Origin: Paguma larvata
Taxonomy: Eukaryota > Chordata > Mammalia > Carnivora > Viverridae
DNA: 64,000 nucleotides
NCBI GenBank assembly: GCA_030068075.1
Contig: CM057836.1
Coordinates: 69,663,788-69,727,787, forward strand
Reading direction: 5' to 3'
Shown: in pieces, positions 32,591 to 45,535 of the stretch
Layout: every line of letters begins with the position of its first letter
Numbering within the stretch: the first letter of the stretch is position 1
Notes under the pieces: generated by a model
Told to the model about the DNA's origin: nothing
What the model saw: only the letters and a program-made list of their open reading frames with translations
Databases searched by the model: none
Position numbers and translations under genes: made by a program

Positions 32591-35500
32591 ACCTGATACT
32601 TCCATCCCAATTTTGAAATCCCATCTCACACTGGGCAAATAAGGCTTATATAGGACAATAGCAATTTAGTAGAGGCTGCTTGACATAATAGAAAAGCAGG
32701 AAAGAGTCAGGATTTGGCTCCTAGATATAACGTGATATAACTTTGCCAATATAAGAATAATAACTGTTATTTCTGTACCAATTTTTAGTTTATAAACATG
32801 TTAACATATATTCCCAGTTATCTAATGTCAGTAACATCATGTCATAAAACCTCAACTGCATCATCTGAAAAATTGAACAGAGCTGATCAGATATATTCTC
32901 TAAGAGTTCCTCCATCTCCCAATTCTAATTACTAAGTTGCATAAAGTAAATAATAATTGAAAAAGGAGTACAAGGAACAGAGAAAGATTCTGGTGAATTT
33001 GGGAATCTGGAAAAGTTTCATAGACCACCAGACCTTTCATTGTCTCCTGAAGTGTAGGTAGGATGCAGACAGATGAAGGAATGATGATGGGATGTCACCA
33101 AGTGATGGCGAAAGTCTCAGCAAAGGCAGGGAGTCAGAATTAAGATGCACAAGGTCAAGGGAAGGGAATAAACTGAATGAAGCAAACAAGAGTGCTGGAA
33201 TATAATATGAAGAAAGTCAGAAAGGTGAAGGCCAGCATTTAGATATATTGCAAAGCCAAATAAAAATGAAATTAGTTACGGCAGGAGACAGTTAATCTTG
33301 AAGGTTTTGTGATTTAGCCCCTCTCCTATTGTAATCATGGGTTATCCATCATAGTAAACAACCAACATAGTAAACAACTACCATGTCTATCAAATTTCCT
33401 ATCTTTTATCTTCCGAAGTATATTCCTCTAGAGTTCAAACTACAACTTATACTTGCCTCGAAGAAGACAGAGAACAGACATCCAGCAATATACATGGATT
33501 GGCGAACTGGTTGAACCAAAGACAGTGCTTATAATGCTATGATTCACATGGTTTTGTACCAAAATGGAATTGTAGTCCAAGAACATGGACCATGCAGTCA
33601 AAATAATGTAAAAATAATTCAGCTTCAATTCTTATTTTTTCCCTAACACTTAACATCATGAAAAGGACTTGAGTCAACCTCAGTATTTCTTAAAATCTCT
33701 TTCCTTCTCCAGGGTATGAATCACATATATACATTTGCCTGCTTTCAGGACTCTTCTCAAAACCACCCGAAGGTTCCCCTCAAAATCTAATTATTTCCTT
33801 CTGCTCGTTCTCACCCTACTGCCCCAATTTATTAGCCCCTATATCTTAGACTATATTCTGGGAAGAAATAGAGACTTACTGAATAAACTTGGATTAACTA
33901 GGATTCTTGATAGCCAGCAGAAGGAGGAGATTTGGTAGCTATTTATAAATAAATTTCCAACATCTACTCTCTGTTGTACCAAATGTGATTGAATGGGTTC
34001 AGTGTGATGTGTCTCATACAGATTATACCAGAGATGGGCTTCAAAGAGCCTAAATTCACAAACGAGAGAGGAGAGACAACAACCACGTTTTGTTCAGTAG
34101 CATATCTCCTGGGTTGGCAGGGTCAGTTCAGAGAGGTAGCCACACTTACTGCATGTAGGTTGGCCCTGAGCCAGGAAAAAAACTGGCTGAGTGGGATTTG
34201 AGTAGAAAGAGAAGAAAGGCAGCTGGGCAACCCAGGTATTAGTACAAACCACAAACTCCAAAGTTTCTCAGTGGAAATTTTGAGTTTCTGATTTGGATCA
34301 TCTCAAAGAAACTAGTCTTCACAGAACTCAGAAAGTTAACTTTCCCCAGTTTCTAGCTGCTACTCCTGAAATCCCTTTATCAAGGGTCAAAATATCACTT
34401 GCCTCTTTTGTTCCTGCTGAAAATGAGAGTAACTGTAGCCCCAAGGAGCTAAAGGAGCCTACCTCTGGTGTCTTGGAGCAAAATTCCTGCAACTCTTTGA
34501 ATAGCCCCAGGGGAAACCAAGAACAAAGCTTCTCTCTCCAGGGTATGCAAATTTATTCATTCTAGTATCTCTTTCCCTTTCTCCCCACTTGGCTCACAAG
34601 CCCTTTCCTATTAATTGAGGGCAGACTGAATCCAATTTACATATTCCCACATTAACAAATCCTCATCTACTTTTTAGGAGGAGCCCATGCCCGCATACAA
34701 ACCTCTTCCAAAGTATATGATAAAAAATCTAATTCTTGGGAACTATGTTTCTGCAAGTCAGAAAGATGCCCTACATATTTTTTTTAACTGATCAGTCTAA
34801 AAACAGCTTCAGCCAATTTAAACCACTTTTTATAAAATGGCATTTGCATCAGGTTTGACAGTCTGCCTGCCATTTTCCCACCCCATTATGATATGAAACA
34901 GCTGAGCTACCAACTCTGGGAAAAACTAACTTTCTGCAGGAAACTGCTATTAGACAATAATGGTCCCAGGCCAGAAGCCATCCTTAGCCCATATTATAGA
35001 GTTCAGCGTGGGAAATTTAGTAGAAATTAAATCAATCTGAAAAAGGCAAAGAAAGAATTTATTTTCCTATTTTACATGAGCAGGGGAAAGAGATGCTGGC
35101 GTCTCTGTGCTCTGTGGAGCCTCAGGTAATCCTACCAACACTCCTTGTGGCTTTGTTATGGACTCTATGGGTGGCATGATTCCCTCATCAAGGAACACTT
35201 CAACAGACTGTGGAATGAGCCCCCAGCCCTGGGAAGCAGTGTCTGCTAGAACACACAGCTTGAAAACTCCCTGGAATTAAGGAACAGTCTGCCCAGATCT
35301 ACGCTTCCCTTAGCTATACTAAACTACATATCCCAACTCTGAAAGTCAACAAAGGTCTGTACAATTTAGACAACTACCACCAAGCCACATAAAATGTACT
35401 CTCTGCCTCTCCCCATATGGGTTTATGAAATGCTTCTGTTCAAAAGCTGAAACTCAAATTTGGGGACAGAAATCCATAATCCTAATTGTTCTGGGACTAA

Positions 35501-35935
35501 GTGTGTCACGTACCTGAGTATATTCTTGTCTAGCAAGAACAAGAGGACTTTGTTTACATCCAGGCAACTAGCTCTTCTTGCCACCAGTCAGTGGGTGGAT
35601 TTATTCAGAGTAACTGAGATCTTGATAAGGAGCAGTCCTTGACTTTTGTAAAAGGCTAAAGGCCCTGAAAGCTGCTTTAGACACTCCTCATTCACCTCAA
35701 GTTCTACATTTTTGCTGAGTGTTTTTAAGCTGGTTCTCCCAAGAAAACTCCCTCTTTCTCTTCCTCTCCTCTTGAAAACCCTCATGTTGCTGTGACCTCA
35801 ATCTCACTCACTCCCCATCAAACAGAATGAGATTCAGGTTATTCTCCTATGCTCTAACCACTGTTTGGGGGGTTATAACCTCTTTTCACTCTTGTCGACA
35901 CATTTTAACTCTGCCACACTTCATCATCATTGTGG
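32591..35935. other. Long unassigned stretch with a possible L2 trace
   Basis: Over 3.3 kb with no confident repeat. About 32980-33300 (AAACTGAATGAAGCAAACAAG, GTGCTGGAATATAATATGAA, TTGCAAAGCCAAATAAAAATG) may be degraded antisense L2. About 34760-35010 is a non-repeat block with CCATTTGCATCAGG-type wording (ATGGCATTTGCATCAGG). Open frames at 33735-33938, 33989-34201 and 34293-34565 show no domain. Confidence 0.45.
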
Positions 35936-35939
35936 AAAA

Positions 35940-36060
35940 CAGCATTCATTCATTCATTCATTCATTCATTCAAAAATGCTTACTAAGAACCATTCTAAAT
36001 CTTGAACAAACAATAAACCCTCTCCCTTCTTGAAGCTGATATTCGGATAAGCAGGAATTA
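35940..36060 (-). mobile_element. L2 3' terminus with (ATTC)n
   Basis: Seven ATTC units (35943-35970) followed by AAAAATGCTTACTAAGAACCATTCTAAATC and TCTCCCTTCTTGAAGCTGATATTC. This is the antisense L2 3' end (ATTCAACAAATATTTATTGAGC, then CCCTGCCCTCATGGAGCTTACATTC). Confidence 0.65.
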
Positions 36061-36274
36061 GGCATTGATTTAGAACCCTTTAAAAATGTCACTTGAAATA
36101 TTCTCCTTCACTTCCTGTGCTAGCCAGCAACCACTCCAATTCTTTACTATTTCTGTTCCCCCATATTAAAAAGAAAAATTCTATTTTATGTAAGATAGTA
36201 CTCCACACTTTTCTAGGTATTTTCAAATATTATCATAGGAGTTGTTTAAACAATTTTGTGAGGTATGGGATTTT

Positions 36275-37208
36275 TTAATTTTTTATTTTGACATAATTAT
36301 GTATTAATGAAAAAGTTGCAAAAATTGTTCTGAGAATTCATGTAGATCCTTTACCCCACTTTTCCTAATGTTAACATTGTCAAAACTAAGAAATTTATTT
36401 TTGTGCAACACTCTCAACTATAAACTCTATTCAGATTTCACAAAACTCTCTGCTCGTATCTATTAATACTTTTGTTGTTGTTGTTCCAGTATCCAATCCA
36501 AGATCCCATAAAGCACTTGCTCTTATTAAACTCATCCGATCTGTGGTAGTTTTTCAGTTTTTCTTTATTTTCCATGACTGTGACACATTTCAAAAATACT
36601 GGGAAGGTATTTGTAGAATACCACCCACTCCCAAGTTTGTTTGGGTTTGTCCATTTTTTTTTTTCATGCTTAGATTGGGGTTATGGGTTTTGGGGGAAAA
36701 TACCACAGAAGCAAGGTGCCCTTTGTATCCTATGAGGTAAATGATATCAATATAACTTGTTACTGGTAATGTTAATCTTGATCATGGAGTTAAAATGGGA
36801 TCCGCCAGGTTTCTCCATTGCAAAGTGACATTTTTCCCTTTCCATATTCTTTGGTAGAAGTGAGTCTCAGTCTAGCCAACATTCAAGCAGAGGAGACTTA
36901 GTCCCACCTCCTGGAAGGAGGAATATCAAATAATTTGTAGATGTGTTAAAACCACCACAGTGTTTAATAAATATTTGGAGGAAATGCTTTAAGGCTATGT
37001 AAATATTCTGTTTCTCCTTAAAGTTTTGCTCACTGTTTTTAGCGTTCACCTGTGCATCTCGACTGCAGCAATTACCTAATGGTGATTTTATTTCCCTACT
37101 TCCTTCTACATTTATTTTCAGAATCCTTCTGTTTGTTCCTTTTTCCTCATTTACTTATCTGATCATTTTTTATATGACTATGGACTCATGGATATTTATT
37201 TCATTTAT
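36275..37208. mobile_element. Ancient L1M 3' region
   Basis: GAAAAAGTTGCAAAAATTGT, TTTACCCCACTTTTCCTAATGTTAACATTGTCAAAACTAAG, CAGTATCCAATCCAAGATCCCA, GGTTTGTCC with TTAGATTGGGGTTATGGGTTTTGGG, GCCAGGTTTCTCCATTGCAAAGT and ATGACTATGGACTCATGGATATTTATTTC occur in the fixed order of an abundant old mammalian L1 segment. I am sure of the repeat but not of its annotated strand. Confidence 0.75.
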
Positions 37209-37209
37209 G

Positions 37210-37345
37210 CTCCTGGATCACCTTATAATCCCCACTCTACAAATACAGAAATTGAGATGAGGAGCATTTTCATGACTCACCAAAGATCATACAGTCACTC
37301 AGTGCAAAACAGTATCTACAGTTCAAGGGTACAGCTCACTCTCAG
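37210..37345 (-). mobile_element. MIR SINE fragment
   Basis: TATAATCCCCACTCTACAAATACAGAAATTGAG and ACTCACCAAAGATCATACAGTCACTCAG resemble antisense MIR (CCCCATTTTACAGATGAGGAAACTGAGG, CAAGGTCACACAGCTAG). Confidence 0.7.
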
Positions 37346-38019
37346 CTCTACTCTGTCTCTGATTTCACCTGATACACAACTTGCTACATAGCATGAGATA
37401 ATTAATACTTAATAAATTAATGAATAAAATAAATAGTTAACTTCCAAATTCATCTGATGATTACAGCTGATTGTCAGTAATCTTATTCTAAGAGCACAGA
37501 GAAGCAAGAGGTGCATAGCCAGGAGATATGAATAACAACCACCACCACCCCCCAAAGGAACTTTACTCAACAGTAAAAAGGTTTCATCCTCTTTACAAGG
37601 TGATTTTGTGGCTTTGGAATTTGTCCAAATGTTCAGACTATATCATAGTTTCCTTTGGCCTGATTTGCTTTCAGGAAAGAATGAAAATATAATCCCTGTA
37701 AAGGGAAACCCAGCAGTTGGTTTTCCTGATGATCCACCATGATCCCACCATGTTGACTGAACAATGCTCCCAGGAATCTGTGAACTACTCAAAGGCAGAA
37801 AACTTGCATAGTATGCACTCAATTAATGTTGATGAATATGTATCTTGCTTTTTGTGGTTCCTCTTTTGGGAAAATCACATGACCACAATTCCCCTGATGA
37901 CCTGCCACAGATTTAGGTTCTGAGTTATGTTCTTATTTTTTCCCCTGAGTTATGTTTTTAAATGAAAACTTTAATAATTAAAGTACATTACTAACAAATC
38001 ATGTCCTAGCAATAATAGG
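37346..38019. other. Unassigned sequence
   Basis: No repeat or gene recognised. A short ACC/CCC run at 37539-37554 is the only low-complexity tract. Confidence 0.5.
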
Positions 38020-38250
38020 GTCAGTAGAAATGTCTGGCACCTCATCCAATTTCTAGCATTCAGGAAGTGCTAAACAAATATTTGCAGAATGAATACATGA
38101 AGAAATAAATGACAGGGCTAGAGTAGTTGGGAAAAACTTTGTGCAGGAGGTGGGGCTTGAACAGGACCAAGAAGGATTTTCATGACAGGTATAAAGGCTT
38201 ATTGGTACAATGGTGAACACCATTCTTTTTATAGTTTTAGTCATGTCACT
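38020..38250 (+). mobile_element. Degraded L2 (or MIR) 3' sequence
   Basis: GGAAGTGCTAAACAAATATTTGCAGAATGAATACATGAA resembles the sense L2 terminus. The next 100 bp (GCAGGAGGTGGGGCTTGAAC, CAAGAAGGATTTTCATGACAGG) resemble an antisense L2 internal phrase. There may be two adjoining fragments in opposite orientation. Confidence 0.4.
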
Positions 38251-40949
38251 TTATGAGAACCCCTTGATACCCATAAGAGTAAGCCAGCACCTCCTACTAT
38301 CCTTACATTTGTCTTCTAAGTCTTAAAGGCCCTGTCCTGGTATATACAATTGTTTATGACCCCAAGAGATAACAGAAAATCATGTAACCATCTCCTCTGA
38401 GATTACTTAACAATAATCCCTATTTCCCGGCCCATATAATAGCTATCTTATAATAACAATCTCCCCAGAATCAATGAGTTCTGAATTCTGGGGCTGGATA
38501 TTTCTAATGCTTCACTTCTAATGACTAATTTCTGGTTTTCCAGGAATCTGCACATACATAACAGAAACTGAACACATACTAACTTACACTAAAAGGAGTT
38601 TATTGCCCCATTTAACTGAATAGGCTCACAGAAACAAGAGTACAGCTAAAGGAATAACAACAGTTCTGGGGCCATGGAAAAGTAAAACAAGGAGTTAATA
38701 CTGGCGTCATCTTTTCCTTGTACATCTGTCTCTCAATTCTGATGGTCTCTGATTTCATTCCTTCATGCTATAGAAAATGATTCCCTCTAGGGCAGAAAGG
38801 TCAGGCTTCAGCTCATACTTTTCTTAGCCCAGGAATTTAGAGGAAGGGTTCCACTCTCTCTATTCAACCAGACACTACTGATACTACAGGGAAAGATGTA
38901 GAAAATGCTGATCTTGGTTACATGTCCAACCTAACTGCCAGTAAAGCTAGGTTTCACCAGGATCACAGACTAAAATGATAGGAGCAGATTCCTCAGAAAA
39001 GATTATGTCAGTACAGGCCAACTCCCACCAAAGACCCACAAGTCTATGTGAAGAGGAATAGAGCAGGCATGAACAGACTGTCCACAACCTTAACACCTGA
39101 TGTGTTAGTCTTACGGAATTCACAGCGTCCTCCTTACCTGATCCTGCAGACTCTCACCCCAAATTCCTTACCAATGAGATAGAAAAGAAAGAGCAATGAA
39201 GGTGCACCCTAAAATTACCATTTAGGGGCTAACAAAGAAGAGAAGCAGTGAAGACGAATGGCCTTTTCTTACTAAGACCAACTTCCTGCCAGTATTCTAC
39301 TTGGATAAACAAAACATGGGCAAATTAAAGGCAGGTCTATAATCTGCCTCTTTGAATTGGAGGATAAGAATTAAAGACTGGCACTTCTGGATAATCTTCC
39401 GGGATCACATGGCCTCCATAATGTGTAAGGTATGCAGCAGAGTTAACCCTACTTAAAAAGTGGCCATGACCCACTTCTCTAACCTCTGAGTCTGTATTTC
39501 AGAAAGTTAGCTGGAAGCTATGTTGGGCCATACCGTGTGGTAGATGTGTTTGGTCAAGGCTGCAGTGGAACTGGAGAAATAAGACTTCACAGTTTTAAAA
39601 GCTTCTAAATACATGTGTGCCCATGCATGTGGGGGATTAGAAAGTAGGAGCAAAGGAGATGCAACAGTGAGTAGACCATCCTGGTAAATGTGCAAAGTTT
39701 ATATTCAAGAAAAGCAAAAGAACCTATAAAGGAACCATGTTCTCTGTGTATACACAATAGGAAACATTTAGATAAATCCTTTGACGTTGAGTGTCAAAAC
39801 TTGGAAGGAAGGTAGGCACCAAGCTGGCATCATAGGAGTTGATCTGGAGAGGCAGCCCAGCCAGCAGAGTGGCCCCTTTTAAGGGAATAATGTCAATGGT
39901 CATGTTGCCAGCATGGCTTAATACACGGGCAGGAGCAGCAGGCAAGACTCCAAGTCAGATAATTAGAAATTATTGGTCTATTACTATAGGATGCTAATCA
40001 GAAAAAAAAAATTTTTTATTTGAAGGAGAACTGTAAGCTGCCCAGCAGAGCCCAGAATAAATAGCATGATGTTCAGACAAAGGCTCAATATCCAGCAACA
40101 AAGTAAAGGCAGGGAAACTCAGGCAGAAGCTCAATCATTCACAATGAACACACATGTTGGGCATTTAGAGTTCCACAGGAGATATTGACAGCACCTCATT
40201 ATTTAAGTATTTCTAAACCCTGCAAAGCAGATTTGGAAGTCACAAAGTCCAGCCCCCTTTTCTGGTACTTTGTAGAATTTCTGTACTCACTTGTTCACCT
40301 ACATCCCTCAGGCATAACTCTTTGAAGGTAGGGAATTTGTCTAAATCATCTCATTTGTGGAATCTGCAAGTGGCCTAGGAATAGAAGGCAGTGAATGCCA
40401 GTCAGGTTATGTCTGAGTGTGGAAGCAGAGATGAAGATGGGGCTCATCAGTTACTGCAGCATCCTGACTCCAGAGGCAGAAGTCATCAGTGATGCCAGCT
40501 AAGAGGGCATGGAGAAATGTGGATGCACAAAAGAATCAAGGCTAGAACTGTCAGGAGGTAGAGTGCCTTCCATTCTCCCTAAACACATGTGCTTTTCCAC
40601 ATTCACTGAACAGAGCGTTCCCCACCAGAAAGAGTATCTCCACTCCATTCCTCCACAGTGTTCAGAGGAAATGGGCTCCTTCCTGGTGGTGCTTGCCTTG
40701 CAGGCAGAATGGCTGACACATATGTCTTCCCATCTGCCCTATGCTCAGCCAAAGCATGTCCTTGGGGCCCAATCCATGCTTGTGTTCAGAGACTGCTCAC
40801 ACCTGTTGCGGCTCTAAATGCTTTGGCTTAAAGGGAACTTAACTGCATTTTCTTTCAGTGATAACTCATATTCAGGGCATGTGTCCTTTGGGAAGCAGGG
40901 AACCCATGTCAAGAGATACAAAGGCATTGGTGCTCTTTCTGTCAGTCTC
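38251..40949. other. Long unassigned stretch
   Basis: About 2.7 kb with no recognisable repeat, exon or RNA. Open frames on both strands (39507-39695, 39724-39945, 40509-40817) lack domains. A phrase at 40319-40350 (TCTTTGAAGGTAGGGAATTTG) is L2-like but short. Confidence 0.5.
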
Positions 40950-41090
40950 CCAAACAATTACTAACTCTCCGTGAGACCACAGCACTTCCCTTGACCTCTC
41001 TGGGCCTGGGGTTTTATATGTTAAATGAAAGCATTGGCTTTAGTAGCTTCTGATTCAGAATCCTCCAAGTACACTACCGGCAGTCTATTC
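40950..41090 (+). mobile_element. MIR-type fragment
   Basis: CCGTGAGACCACAGCACTTCCCTTGACCTCTCTGGGCCTGGGGTTTTATATGTTAAATGAAAGCATTGG, read in short pieces, matches the MIR centre (CAAGTCACTTAACCTCTCTGGGCCTCAGTTTCCTCATCTGTAAAATG). The first half is degraded. Confidence 0.6.
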
Positions 41091-42106
41091 TAGAAAACAT
41101 AGAACATCAAGATTCAGACTAAACTGAGATCCTTGAATCTCACAATAAGAAGCAATGAGAAATAGATGAGGGTAGTTTAACACACATAGGACAGGGCACA
41201 GGCAGGTGGAAGCACTACACTGCCTCAATCCTGGGTTACACAATGACCAAATGCTCTTTCACTCTCTTCCTTTTCCTTTTCCCTTTCCCTTTCCCTTCTT
41301 TTCCTTTCTCTCCTCAATCTCCCCTGCCATTCTGGTCAACACTGAGTGTCTGAGGACTGGAGTGTAGGGTGAACAAGGAAGATCTACAGACTGGAATTGT
41401 CTGGAGCCTCTTCTTCTATTGAGGAGACTCAGGGGCAACTACTACTGACTCCAACAATAAAGAGCCAATAACATTCTAAGCAGTAGAACTGTATGTCTTG
41501 GGAAGAGGACAAATGAGCCAGCACAGATGTATATACCAGTTTAGATGTGACATAGCTATCAATCCAGGGGTGATATGACCTGCGCTTTGGAGTATTTAAC
41601 ATTTACCTGGCCTTCCATTATCTTCTGTCAATAATAAGTTACACTCTTGTTTGTTCCATCCTTTAAACCTATGTTCAAGACACAAATGTTTCATTTATTC
41701 TAGCTAGGTCTACTGTGCCTCACAGGTTACTAACAAACAATCCATGAGTTTCCTCTATGATTCACAAGCTACTTACTTACTGTCTATAATTAGTCTTGTC
41801 TCTATCTTACATATTTATTTCCCATGCAAAAGAATTAAATTTTCTTAAATAAAAGATAAAAATTAAACACATGATAACCTCTGAGATCTCTCCCTGCTGG
41901 AACACTATAGCCCTGGATGATTGAAGAAGAAGATTCCCAGTACACATGAAAGCAAAGCACGGAAGCCAGCATAAGAGAATTCCCTCTCTGCTGTTCTCCT
42001 ATCTCCACATGCCAGGATACCCATCGCCAAAATACTTATCTGAACAGTGAGATACTTTTGTAACTCAATGAACCTCTATTAACCTTAAATTATGAGAGTT
42101 TTCCTT
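41091..42106. other. Unassigned sequence with a pyrimidine tract
   Basis: A (CCCTTT)n-like pyrimidine run lies at 41267-41315. Otherwise no repeat or gene recognised. Confidence 0.5.
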
Positions 42107-42119
42107 CCTTGAGTTAAAA

Positions 42120-42336
42120 AAAATTTTTTTAACATTTATTTGTTATTGAGAGACAGAGAAAGACAGAGCATGAGCACGGGAGGGGCAGAGAGAGGGGAAG
42201 ACACAGAATCTTAAGCAGGCTCCAGGCCATGAGCTGTCAGCATAGAGCCTGATGTGGGGCTCAAACTCACAAACCGCGAGATCATGACCTGAGCTGAAGT
42301 TGGATGCTTAACCGACTGAGCCACCCAGGCACCCCT
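42120..42336 (-). mobile_element. CAN SINE (felid type)
   Basis: Antisense: AACATTTATTTGTTATTGAG, GGAGGGGCAGAGAGAGGGGA, CTCCAGGCCATGAGCTGTCA, CCGACTGAGCCACCCAGGCA. Flanks CCTTGAGTTAAAA (42107-42119) and CCTTTGAGTTTAAAA (42340-42354) form a TSD with two small indels. Confidence 0.95.
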
Positions 42337-42354
42337 CCTCCTTTGAGTTTAAAA

Positions 42355-43384
42355 GCAGCTCTGAAGATGGAAAGAAGCCCCCAGTTATAAAGCTGGGTGG
42401 TGACTGCCTACGCAATCTCAGTTACTTCCCTGTCCCTCATCACATATGAGCTCTTGTATGAGCTCAACTGTCACTGGGGATTAGGCAGCAGTGATCGTCT
42501 GAGAAAGCAACATCTATGGGCTGCAGCCATTTCTCCAACAAGGAGTGAATATGTGGCTGGTTGACCACAAAGCTGGGTCTCTCGTTTGGACAACTGCAAC
42601 ACTCACCACCGCAACGGTAACCCACAAAGAAACATCCACAAGTCATGCTGACAAGCAGAAAGCGGAAGAGTAAAGGAAGAGACTATGTTCCAAAAATCTA
42701 ACTGCACATCATTAATGCAGATATTTTTAGCCCCTAGACGTGCCCTTTTAGGATGGACTACCGGGAAAGGCAAACCCACCACACTATGTACCTTTCAGTA
42801 ACAAATAAGTGGACACACAGAGACAACCAAGGGAAGAAGACAGGGAGAGGTTTTTTATTTTGTAATTTGAATATGCCAGGATTTCTTGCCAGAGCCAACT
42901 GGGGCCTGGGTAGCTGTCTGACAGCTGTATCGAACAGGCTTCATGAACAATGCCTAGGATCTATGGGACCAGAAATACAGTCAGCAATGCTGGTATTGTA
43001 AGCATTTCTGTTAGGCACCTCCTGCAGGCAATGTCAAAGTGCCAGCACATCATCGGAGAGGTGTTTTTCTCCTGCTGGCTTCCTATTTTGTTTGTGACTC
43101 CCACGGCACCTTGTCTAGCCTCTCCTCTCACCTTCCACACAGACAAGTTCCTGCCTCACTTCAGCAGGGGCATCCCAAAGAACTCATCAGGGAAGGCCAG
43201 GGAAATAGCATAAAATTTGTCTTAGACCAGTAACGCTTCTCAAGTGACAGACACAAACAAATTAAAAACTACCCCATAGAGATGCACACTCAATTCAGGT
43301 CACACAGGATTTCTACAGATAAACACCCTCCAAAATGAGCTCAAATTCCAATTACAGAACAAATGAGTTGACAATCTATCATGA
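42355..43384. other. Unassigned sequence
   Basis: No repeat recognised. Four overlapping open frames of 60 to 87 codons (42464-43233, both strands) conflict with each other in frame and show no domain. Confidence 0.5.
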
Positions 43385-43585
43385 GTCAGCAGAAACAGCA
43401 AAATTATATCCTCCTCAAAACCTCAAACAATTCAAATATCAAATATATTCCAAAAATGAGTATTTTCAAGTAATTATAGAAATAAAAACATTCAAAAACA
43501 TGTCAAAACAATAATACAGATTTGAAAAGAACCAAGTAAAATTTAAAATACAGCGATAGAAATTGAAATTGCCCTAGCAAAAGGA
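43385..43585 (+). mobile_element. Ancient L1M fragment (5' UTR/ORF1 start)
   Basis: AGTAATTATAGAAATAAAAAC, CAATAATACAGATTTGAAAAG, AACCAAGTAAAATTTAAAAT and GCGATAGAAATTGAAATTGC resemble the ORF1 leader of old L1s (GATTTGAAAAGGACCAAGTAGAACTTCT, GTAACTGAAATTAAAAACTC). Confidence 0.5.
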
Positions 43586-45181
43586 ATTTTTACAGCTTTT
43601 CTGTATTTCCCTAAGTTCAAGATCTCATTACATGATTACTTGCTTTAAGTGTTATAACTCTTATCTTTCTCTATGATCGTCACAGTTGTAAACTTCTTTT
43701 GCTATCCTGGATCAGGAAACCCAGAACCGATCTTTTGAGGAGCTCAGTAAATAAAGCACAAGTGATTTTTCTAATAAGAGCTAATGGCTGGACTAAGCTA
43801 ACAGTTCTTAGTTTGTTTTTCAGGTGTTTTCTAAAGATTCTGGCTTTCTCTTGAACATCTTCTCTTAAAGACAAGTCTCAGACATTACAGATATACAAGT
43901 GTGGCTTCTACAGACAAATTCAGAGCCCCATCTGGTCACTTCTCCTAGTCTACTGGCTACCTTCCTGACTGTGTTGAATGGTCAGTTCAACCATGATGGC
44001 CTTCTGATCAGTATTGGCTTCATTCTAACACCTTACCAAACTGGACCCTAGATAGAAAGGATATGATAGCAAGTAGTTACCAGTGCAAGTGCTTACCCTA
44101 AACTTTGCTAAAACACCACACTTACATGAAAACTTTTTCTAATGCAAACATAGAGGAAGAAGACAAGAAAGATAAACTTTAGGATAGCCATTTATGGAGC
44201 AATAAAATATGAATTCTGCAACACTGTTTTGATGTTCATGCTATACTCCCTGCCAGGCCGTATTTTATTCAGCTGAATGAAGTAGGGACTCAGCCACACA
44301 AAATTAAGTCTAACAAAAAAAATTCTCACAGCTCTTGAACTGGAGAGAGAAATCAATCGCCTCTGTTGGTCTCCCATAATACTGGCTACATTAATATTAA
44401 AATGTAGTAAGCTTTGTAATCAACAAGAATTATAAAGATCATTGCTTAACTCTAGCTGCTACATCATACTTCATTGGAGTCACAGAAGGGTGCATTATGT
44501 AGGGGCTGGGAGTAAGTATGTACAAATGAATACAATGACTGAAGGTACAGAAGATTCCAAGTCACAGGACTGAGGGTAGACACCAAAAATTCTGTCTCAT
44601 CTCCAGGATCACATGGCACATGGACAGGACTAGTTATCTCACTTTCCTCCTGCCTTGGTAGATGGCAGTAAGTCTTTAGGAGTGCCCAACGAGAAAGAAT
44701 GTTCCACAATTTGGTTTCCATTAATATAAGAGATCGGAAATTCTAGAATATGCTGGTTACAAAAATGTCAAAATGTTAGTCAAAATATTGTTAAGGGACC
44801 AGTATAAATTAATGAATAAACCTGGAATGAAGTAAATGAAGTTCAGAAAAAAAGGAAATTGGAGTCTGAGGAAATCAGCCAGCACTTAGTTATTGCATAC
44901 CCAAGACACATCTAGAAATCCGTTTGGGTTGGAGCGTCAGTGGATGAGGAGAAGGTTAACGTGCACATGCAGAATGGGGTACTGAACCTTAGAGCACTCC
45001 ACACAGAGCAAAGGTTCAGAAAGTTGGGTATATGTAGTGAATCAGAAGAAAACCCACTAGAAGCTAAAAAAACAAGGATATGCCGTGTTCTTTGACATGG
45101 ATCCCTAGACCCACATGAGTTTGGATTTAAATTTATGCTTTTGTTTTTCAGTTGAAGAAACCACAACCTGAGAACTTCAAT
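43586..45181. other. Unassigned sequence
   Basis: About 1.6 kb with no recognised feature. Minus-strand open frames (43680-43874, 44192-44377, 44464-44721, 44912-45166) carry no domain. Confidence 0.5.
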
Positions 45182-45201
45182 TTAAAGTAAATGTGATTCT
45201 G

Positions 45202-45400
45202 GGGCATCTGAGTGGCTCAGTTAAGTGTCCGACTTCAGCTCAGGTCATGATCTCACAGTCCTTGAGTTTGAGCCCTGCACCGGTCTCTGTCCTGGCAGCT
45301 CGGAGCCTGGACCATGCTTTGAATTTTGTGTCTCCCTCTCTCCCTGCCTCTCCCCTGTTCATGTTCTGTCTCTCACTTTCAAAAATAAACATTAAAAAAA
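45202..45400 (+). mobile_element. CAN SINE (felid type), internal 4-5 bp head deletion
   Basis: GGGCATCTGAGTGGCTCAGTTAAGTG lacks the CGGT between the A box and TTAAG. Then CAGCTCAGGTCATGATCTCA, CCTGGCAGCTCGGAGCCTGG, CT tract and AAAAATAAACATT tail. A 20-bp imperfect TSD (TTAAAGTAAATGTGATTCTG / TTAAAGTAAACCTGGTTCTG) lies at 45182-45201 and 45401-45420. Confidence 0.95.
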
Positions 45401-45535
45401 TTAAAGTAAACCTGGTTCTGTGGTAGTACTCCTAGACAAACACCTCAGCATCAGCGCCTTATATTTTCACAGATAGTGAAAGCCAATATAAATACAAAGG
45501 AAAGAAATTAGAGGCACAAGGGCTTCACACTTAAA

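Noticed and set aside
42464..43233. Cluster of open frames on both strands
   Set aside because: The frames conflict with one another, have no domain and no codon signature.
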